DNA of 9,564 bases, from NCBI GenBank assembly GCA_003193815.1, contig PSPB01000013.1:1-9564 (forward strand). Reading direction: 5' to 3'. A model generated the notes under the pieces. That model did no database searches. It saw nothing but the letters and a program-made list of their open reading frames with translations, and was not told the DNA's origin. Shown in pieces: positions 6,087 to 9,564 of this stretch (positions are counted from its first letter, which is position 1; the number at the start of each line of letters is the position of its first letter). A program made the position numbers and the translations under genes. This DNA is from Methanobacteriota archaeon (GTDB lineage Archaea; Thermoplasmatota; Poseidoniia; MGIII; CG-Epi1).

Positions 6087-6994
6087 GCCGGCGCCTTGCC
6101 TGACGGGCCTTCCGGGTCGCGCTTCTCAAGGAGTATTTCGCGCAGCACCGCCACGCGTTCCGGCGGCAGCGCCAGCAGCGGCGCGTGCCAGGTCATCCCG
6201 GCCGGCGGCGCGACCATACGCTGCGCGTCCCACCCGACTGCCACTCCGAGCGCCTTGCGGCGAAGCGCCAGCTGCGGCAGCTCCTCCAATGGCGTGGCGG
6301 GATGGCTGCGCAGTCGCGGATGCCAGCGTTCGAGCGCCGTCCGTTCGGCAGCGGGGAGCTGCGCCTGTTCGACCAGCTCGAGCGTACAGCCGCGCTTGGC
6401 GAGCAGCCAGCCCGCGACTAGGTCGCGCCAGTTTTCTGCGTGGACCAGTACCTTGCCCTGCGTGTGTAGCGGCAGCCCTCCGACCGCCGGCAGCACCTTG
6501 CGAAACAGGAACGCGCGTTTGTCGCGCACCTCGGCATACAGCGCGTGATCGGGCGCGGAAAGGTTGACTTTCAGGTCGGGTCGAACCGCCAGTACCGCTG
6601 CGCCAAGGTCGGCGCCCAACTGCTGCGACGTGAACGAGTGCGAGCCGGTGCGGCGCGGGCGAATCGCGAAACTAGCGCCCTGTGGCAGCGCGGCGCCCCA
6701 CTCGGCCGCCGCCTCCCCGAGCAGCTCCAGCTCGGCTGGCAGCTCCTCCACCGGTGAGAGCGAGACAATCCCGAAGGTGCGTGCCAGCACGCCGGCTACA
6801 GAATCCCCGTCAGGCGCTGTGCCGCCCTCGACGACGTGCGCGAAAAAGCGTCCGCGCATGCGCTCGATACGCGCCTCGATGCCGGCCAGCGCCAGCCGCT
6901 GGAGCAGGTTGTCAGCCAGCTTCTGCTCATAGCGCCGCCGCGTCCCGGGCGCCTTGAGCCCCAGTTCGCCGTAGCGCAGCAGGAACAGGCTCAC
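6083..6994 (-). CDS. THUMP-domain ThiI-like protein lacking the PP-loop
   Basis: ThiI is a tRNA sulfurtransferase that adenylates U8 of tRNA for 4-thiouridine formation and also takes part in thiazole synthesis. This 303-aa product keeps the ThiI N terminus: RYGELGLKAPGTRRRYEQKL (7-26), then a THUMP region with SFAIRPRRTGSHSFTSQQLG (108-127) and VNLSAPDHALYAEVRD (143-158). The hinge GGLPLHTQGKV (172-182) is also ThiI-like. ThiI proteins then have LLSGGIDSPVAAWLMMKRG. Here a gapless alignment gives VHAENWRDLVAGWLLAKRG, so every PP-loop residue (SGGIDS to AENWRD, 186-191) is changed while both flanks persist. The rest of the ATPase domain is short and unlike ThiI, and no rhodanese domain is present. 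It probably binds RNA but cannot adenylate in the known way. The GTG start overlaps the purB stop (GTGA). The DNA reads through without a frameshift, so it looks like a maintained gene. ThiI-derived origin is well supported; function is unknown. Confidence 0.78.
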   Translation of the reverse strand: MSLFLLRYGELGLKAPGTRRRYEQKLADNLLQRLALAGIEARIERMRGRFFAHVVEGGTAPDGDSVAGVLARTFGIVSLSPVEELPAELELLGEAAAEWGAALPQGASFAIRPRRTGSHSFTSQQLGADLGAAVLAVRPDLKVNLSAPDHALYAEVRDKRAFLFRKVLPAVGGLPLHTQGKVLVHAENWRDLVAGWLLAKRGCTLELVEQAQLPAAERTALERWHPRLRSHPATPLEELPQLALRRKALGVAVGWDAQRMVAPPAGMTWHAPLLALPPERVAVLREILLEKRDPEGPSGKAPA

Positions 6995-8325
6995 GCCAGC
7001 GAGGCGAGCACGCGGTCAACAATCTCGCCAGCGTGGCCCACGTAGTTGGCGGGGTCGAGCGCCGCGTCGATTTCAGCAGCAGTCATGAGCTTCGCGATTT
7101 TGCCTTCGGCCAGCAGCAGGTCGCGGAAGCTAGCCTCGCCAGTCGCGGCCTGCATGGAAACTTGCCGCACCAGTTCGTGCGCTGCCTGCCGGTCCATGCC
7201 GGCGCGGGTCAGCGCCAGAAGCACTGCCTCGGCCATAGGTAGCCCGCCAGCCGTGGCAAGGTTGGCGGCGATGCGCTCCTGATTTGGCTGGACATTGTGG
7301 AAGACCTCCACAGCCTTGCAGAGCATCTCGTCGATAAGTATATAAAAATGGGGCAGCAGCATTCGTTCGCTGCTCGAGTTGGCCAGATCGCGCTCGTGCC
7401 ACTGCAAGTTGTTCTCCAGTGCTGGCGCCGCAAACGAGCGCACCATCCGCGCCAGGCCGCCCAGATTCTCGCACGTAATCGGGTTCTGCTTCTGCGCCAT
7501 GGTTGACGAGCCAACCTGCTTCGCCGCGTCGAATGCCTCGGCTGCTTCGCCTATGTCACTGCGCTGCAGGTTCCGGATTTCTAGCGTGAATTTCTCGATA
7601 CTGGTCGCCAGGTTACCGCCCCACTGCACCAGCTCCGCCAGCCGGTCGCGCCCCAGGATTTGCGTGGTCGCCAGCGGCGCGTTGAGTGAGAGCCGCGCCA
7701 TAACTCGGTCCTGCAGCTCGAGTGTGTGCGGGTGCAGTGCGGCGCCGCTGCCGGTCGCGCCGAGCAGCTTTCCGGTCTCGAGCCGCGGTCGCAGCTCGGC
7801 CAGTCGCTCGCGCTGCCGGGCCGCCTCGGCGGCGAAGACCGCCATCTTCAGCCCGAAGGTGACCGGCGTCGCCCACTGGCCGTGGGTCCGCCCCAGCATC
7901 ACCAGATCGCGGTGCTCGCGCGCCTGTCCCGCCAGCGCGGCGATGAGCGCGTCAACTCCGTCAGCGACTAGTGCCAGCGCGTCGCGATGCTGCAACGCGC
8001 GGGCCGTATCGACGATGTCGTAACTGGTCGCGCCGAAGTGCACCGACCTGCCTGCGTCGCCCGCTTGCTCTGCGAGGGCTTTCGCGACCGCCATGATGTC
8101 ATGCCTGATTTCCGCCTCGATAGCTTCGACGCGGTCGCGACTGACTTTGGGAATCGCCTTGCGGATTGCCGTACCGTGTCCTTTCGGAATCAGTCCCAGC
8201 GCTTCCTGCTCCTTGGCGAGGGTCGCCTCGACCTCGAGCAATGCTCGCAGGTAGGCATCGGCGCCGAAGATAGCGCGCATCTCGTCGCGGCCGTAGCGGT
8301 AGTCGAGCACGCAGGTGGGGTCCAC
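6991..8325 (-). CDS. purB: Adenylosuccinate lyase
   Basis: This fumarase/aspartase-superfamily enzyme splits adenylosuccinate to AMP and SAICAR to AICAR, each releasing fumarate, and acts as a homotetramer in the cytoplasm. Counting from the chosen GTG start (444 aa), the protein shows LDYRYG at 7-12 (methanogen PurB: PIDYRYG), EIEAEIRHDIMAV, HFGATSYDIVDT (96-107), GRTHGQ with the catalytic-region His148, and signature VGSSTMAQKQNP (271-282). The ADSL C-terminal domain ends in LDPANYVGHAGEIVDRVL. The signature differs from the usual GSSxMPxKxNP by Ala-Gln after Met. I chose GTG 8325 because the upstream 13 codons from ATG 8364 match nothing in the family and because a TTAAA box lies about 24 bp before the GTG. 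ATG 8364 (457 aa) remains possible. It is the first gene of the operon purB, THUMP gene, panE, guaB. Confidence 0.93.
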   Translation of the reverse strand: MDPTCVLDYRYGRDEMRAIFGADAYLRALLEVEATLAKEQEALGLIPKGHGTAIRKAIPKVSRDRVEAIEAEIRHDIMAVAKALAEQAGDAGRSVHFGATSYDIVDTARALQHRDALALVADGVDALIAALAGQAREHRDLVMLGRTHGQWATPVTFGLKMAVFAAEAARQRERLAELRPRLETGKLLGATGSGAALHPHTLELQDRVMARLSLNAPLATTQILGRDRLAELVQWGGNLATSIEKFTLEIRNLQRSDIGEAAEAFDAAKQVGSSTMAQKQNPITCENLGGLARMVRSFAAPALENNLQWHERDLANSSSERMLLPHFYILIDEMLCKAVEVFHNVQPNQERIAANLATAGGLPMAEAVLLALTRAGMDRQAAHELVRQVSMQAATGEASFRDLLLAEGKIAKLMTAAEIDAALDPANYVGHAGEIVDRVLASLA

Positions 8326-8345
8326 GCGGGCGCACCGCTCGCTTC

Positions 8346-8352
8346 CTTTAAG
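8346..8352 (-). promoter_or_regulatory. Candidate TATA box for the purB operon
   Basis: On the minus strand CTTAAAG, preceded by a purine-rich run (GGAGGAGGG) that could act as BRE, is centred about 24 bp before the GTG at 8325. This fits a leaderless transcript. A second AT-rich box on the same strand (AAATAAAGG, 8371-8379) would instead start transcription near 8349, downstream of ATG 8364. Both argue against the ATG as the start. Confidence 0.4.
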
Positions 8353-8372
8353 CCCTCCTCCCATCAGAAACC

Positions 8373-8379
8373 TTTATTT
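8373..8379 (+). promoter_or_regulatory. TATA-like box for the CARDB-repeat gene
   Basis: TTTATTT, preceded immediately by a BRE-like CAGAAAC segment (8365-8371), is centred 26 bp before GTG 8402. This is the standard archaeal TATA-to-start distance for a leaderless mRNA. It lies in the short divergent region shared with purB, back to back with the purB promoter candidates. Confidence 0.5.
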
Positions 8380-8401
8380 CCCCGGCATAAAGAGTGTGGG
8401 T

Positions 8402-9564
8402 GTGCGGCTGAACCTGCTCCCGGCCTTGACCGGATTGCTATTCTCGGCGCTGGCGCTGCTCCTGCTGGCGTCGCCGGTGACGGCGCTCGACGTTGATGTC
8501 GAGCCCCTCAACATGAACATCGACCCCGAGGACCCGGTGGCGCATGAGGCCTTCCAGGGTTCATTCGAGGTGCGCAATAATGGCCTTGAAGCTGCTGTCG
8601 ATGTCACAGTCCTGGTAATGAATCATACAGACGAGTGTGCGCCGGGTGACATGCAGTGTGATGTAGTCCACGATGTGACGATAGGTGCAATTGGTGCAGA
8701 CAAGGCCGTGTTGATTGAATTTGATTGGACAGACCACGCTGAGGGGGACCGGATTTTCTCTGTGCTTATTGACTACATGGATGATATTGATGAGACTGAC
8801 GAGAATAACAACGTGCTTTACTACGAGTTCCATGTATTTGGTGAGCCTACAGCGGATTTGGAATTTATTGAGGGTACAACCGTAATTCTTTCACCTCCGG
8901 ATCCTGCCGTTGGAGACATTGCCGATGTGGTCGTCCTGTTCCAGAATTCAGGGCGTGCTTCAGCACCTTTGTTCTATGTCCTCTTCCAAGATATTCTTGA
9001 TGGTAATATAACCGAAATCGAAACACTGGAAGTACGCAATGTTCGGGATGGTAGTGCGGCGCAGGTCAATATTACTTGGCAACCCGGTGCAGAGGGCGAT
9101 CACACACTTCGCATTACTCTGGATTCAGATGATGATATTGAGGAGACCAACGAGGATAACAACGTCTTTGACGAATTTATTTTTGTTCATCCCCATACAC
9201 CCGAGCTTACGGTCAGCGTCAACCGGGGACTGGTAGCCGACCCACTGGATGAATGGCTGGAGCTGCCGTTCCAGAACCACGCGATTAATCTCTCGGTTCT
9301 GGTCTACAACAATGACAGTGTCGAGCCCGCCTCGGACGTAAGGGTCCGTTTCTGGGATCAACCCGAGGGCGGCAGTGCCAGCGAAATTGCTGATTTCATA
9401 ATCGGGAATCTCGAGAATGGCACTAGGCAAGGTGTCGTCTACGTCCCTGGTGAGGCACTGGCGTGGATTACCTGGGACCTTGACAGCGGCACTTCAATCT
9501 TGGGCAACCACACCATTATCGTCGAGGTTGACCCGCTGAACGCCATCGGGGAATGGAATGAGGA
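8402..9564 (+). CDS. Secreted CARDB-repeat surface protein (3' truncated)
   Basis: An open frame of 387 codons runs off the right edge. It has no ATG near its beginning, and the start is GTG 8402 (or GTG 8396 two codons earlier); the TATA spacing favours 8402. Residues 2-28 form a Sec signal peptide: Arg2, a hydrophobic core GLLFSALALLLLA, and a probable cleavage after VTA (26-28). The mature part has three Ig-like repeats of the CARDB type (about 30-147, 151-263 and 267 onward). Repeats 1 and 2 end in the Asp/Asn-rich strand turn DDIDETDENNNV (127-138) and DDIEETNEDNNV (244-255), exactly 117 residues apart; repeat 3 has a weaker form (IGEWNE). Seven N-x-S/T sequons (74, 202, 223, 296, 304, 339, 369) suit archaeal surface glycosylation, and Cys79/Cys86 could form a disulfide. 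It is likely a large cell-surface adhesin or S-layer-associated protein; the ligand is unknown. Bases 8600-9200 are markedly AT-richer than neighbouring genes. Confidence 0.85.
   Translation, partial: MRLNLLPALTGLLFSALALLLLASPVTALDVDVEPLNMNIDPEDPVAHEAFQGSFEVRNNGLEAAVDVTVLVMNHTDECAPGDMQCDVVHDVTIGAIGADKAVLIEFDWTDHAEGDRIFSVLIDYMDDIDETDENNNVLYYEFHVFGEPTADLEFIEGTTVILSPPDPAVGDIADVVVLFQNSGRASAPLFYVLFQDILDGNITEIETLEVRNVRDGSAAQVNITWQPGAEGDHTLRITLDSDDDIEETNEDNNVFDEFIFVHPHTPELTVSVNRGLVADPLDEWLELPFQNHAINLSVLVYNNDSVEPASDVRVRFWDQPEGGSASEIADFIIGNLENGTRQGVVYVPGEALAWITWDLDSGTSILGNHTIIVEVDPLNAIGEWNE
8780..9166 (+). repeat. Pair of near-identical 36-bp repeats marking CARDB units
   Basis: Bases 8780-8815 and 9131-9166 match at 31 of 36 positions by direct alignment and lie 351 bp (117 codons) apart in the same frame. 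They encode the Asp/Glu/Asn-rich end of repeats 1 and 2. Two of the five differences are silent, and the surrounding sequence has diverged more, so this is conserved protein structure from an old internal duplication rather than a mobile repeat. Confidence 0.75.

Noticed and set aside
6400..6460. Frameshift or sequencing error hiding the ThiI PP-loop
   Set aside because: Both flanks align in the same frame without gaps, and the other frames do not restore SGGxDS, so substitution rather than a shift explains the change.
5875..6567. 230-aa plus-strand open frame opposite panE and the THUMP gene
   Set aside because: It is composed almost wholly of Ala, Arg, Pro and Ser and is antisense to two conserved proteins.
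7379..8023. 214-aa plus-strand open frame opposite purB
   Set aside because: It is Ser/Arg/Cys-rich shadow sequence with no domain; purB on the other strand is fully conserved here.
8561..8833. Minus-strand open frames at 8561-8833 and 9125-9430
   Set aside because: They are antisense to the CARDB repeats, whose signal peptide, repeat motifs and sequons clearly identify the plus strand as coding.
1..9564. tRNA genes, CRISPR arrays, insertion sequences, integrase sites or a replication origin
   Set aside because: Gaps between genes are all under 80 bp and show no cloverleaf, spaced direct repeats, transposase motifs or terminal inverted repeats.

Overview
The window looks like part of a high-GC archaeal chromosome. 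The archaeal signs are a type II (archaeal-family) glyceraldehyde-3-phosphate dehydrogenase, a PurB that resembles methanogen PurB at its N terminus, a ThiI-like THUMP protein, a secreted CARDB-repeat protein, and AT-rich TATA-like boxes about 22-26 bp upstream of start codons with almost no Shine-Dalgarno sequences. The combination, with dense gene packing, recalls planktonic Thermoplasmatota-type euryarchaea (marine groups II/III). That placement is inference; no rRNA or other marker is present.

Layout. (1) Bases 1-2148, plus strand: the last 27 codons of an unidentified gene overlap (TAATG) a 687-aa protein that I read as a DUF2357/DUF524 (McrC-like) PD-(D/E)XK-fold protein. Its catalytic Lys position is Gln and it carries a long acidic tail. 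(2) Bases 2149-3712, plus strand: a TATA-like box, the archaeal GAPDH gene, and 1 bp later a small cupin gene. (3) Bases 3723-8325, minus strand, read right to left: purB, a THUMP/ThiI-like protein whose PP-loop is erased, panE and a guaB-like IMP dehydrogenase. The first three overlap by 4 nt each and the last follows after 24 bp. The two blocks converge with only 10 bp between stop codons. (4) Bases 8402-9564, plus strand: a secreted protein of tandem CARDB-type repeats that starts at GTG, is divergent from purB, and runs off the right edge. Its middle is clearly less GC-rich than the rest.

How the genes relate. PurB (adenylosuccinate to AMP, also SAICAR to AICAR) and the IMP dehydrogenase (IMP to XMP) serve the two branches leaving IMP, so the minus-strand operon is mainly purine synthesis, with pantoate/CoA synthesis (PanE) and an RNA-binding-type protein included. 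GAPDH is central carbon metabolism. The strongest unusual points are the ThiI-like protein with a replaced SGGxDS loop, the McrC-like protein with an E-x-Q motif beside an unseen partner gene, the IMP dehydrogenase of a non-standard clade, and a perfect 13-bp hairpin inside the GAPDH gene. I saw no tRNA, rRNA, CRISPR array, insertion sequence or origin. No stretch over 300 bases lacks a gene.
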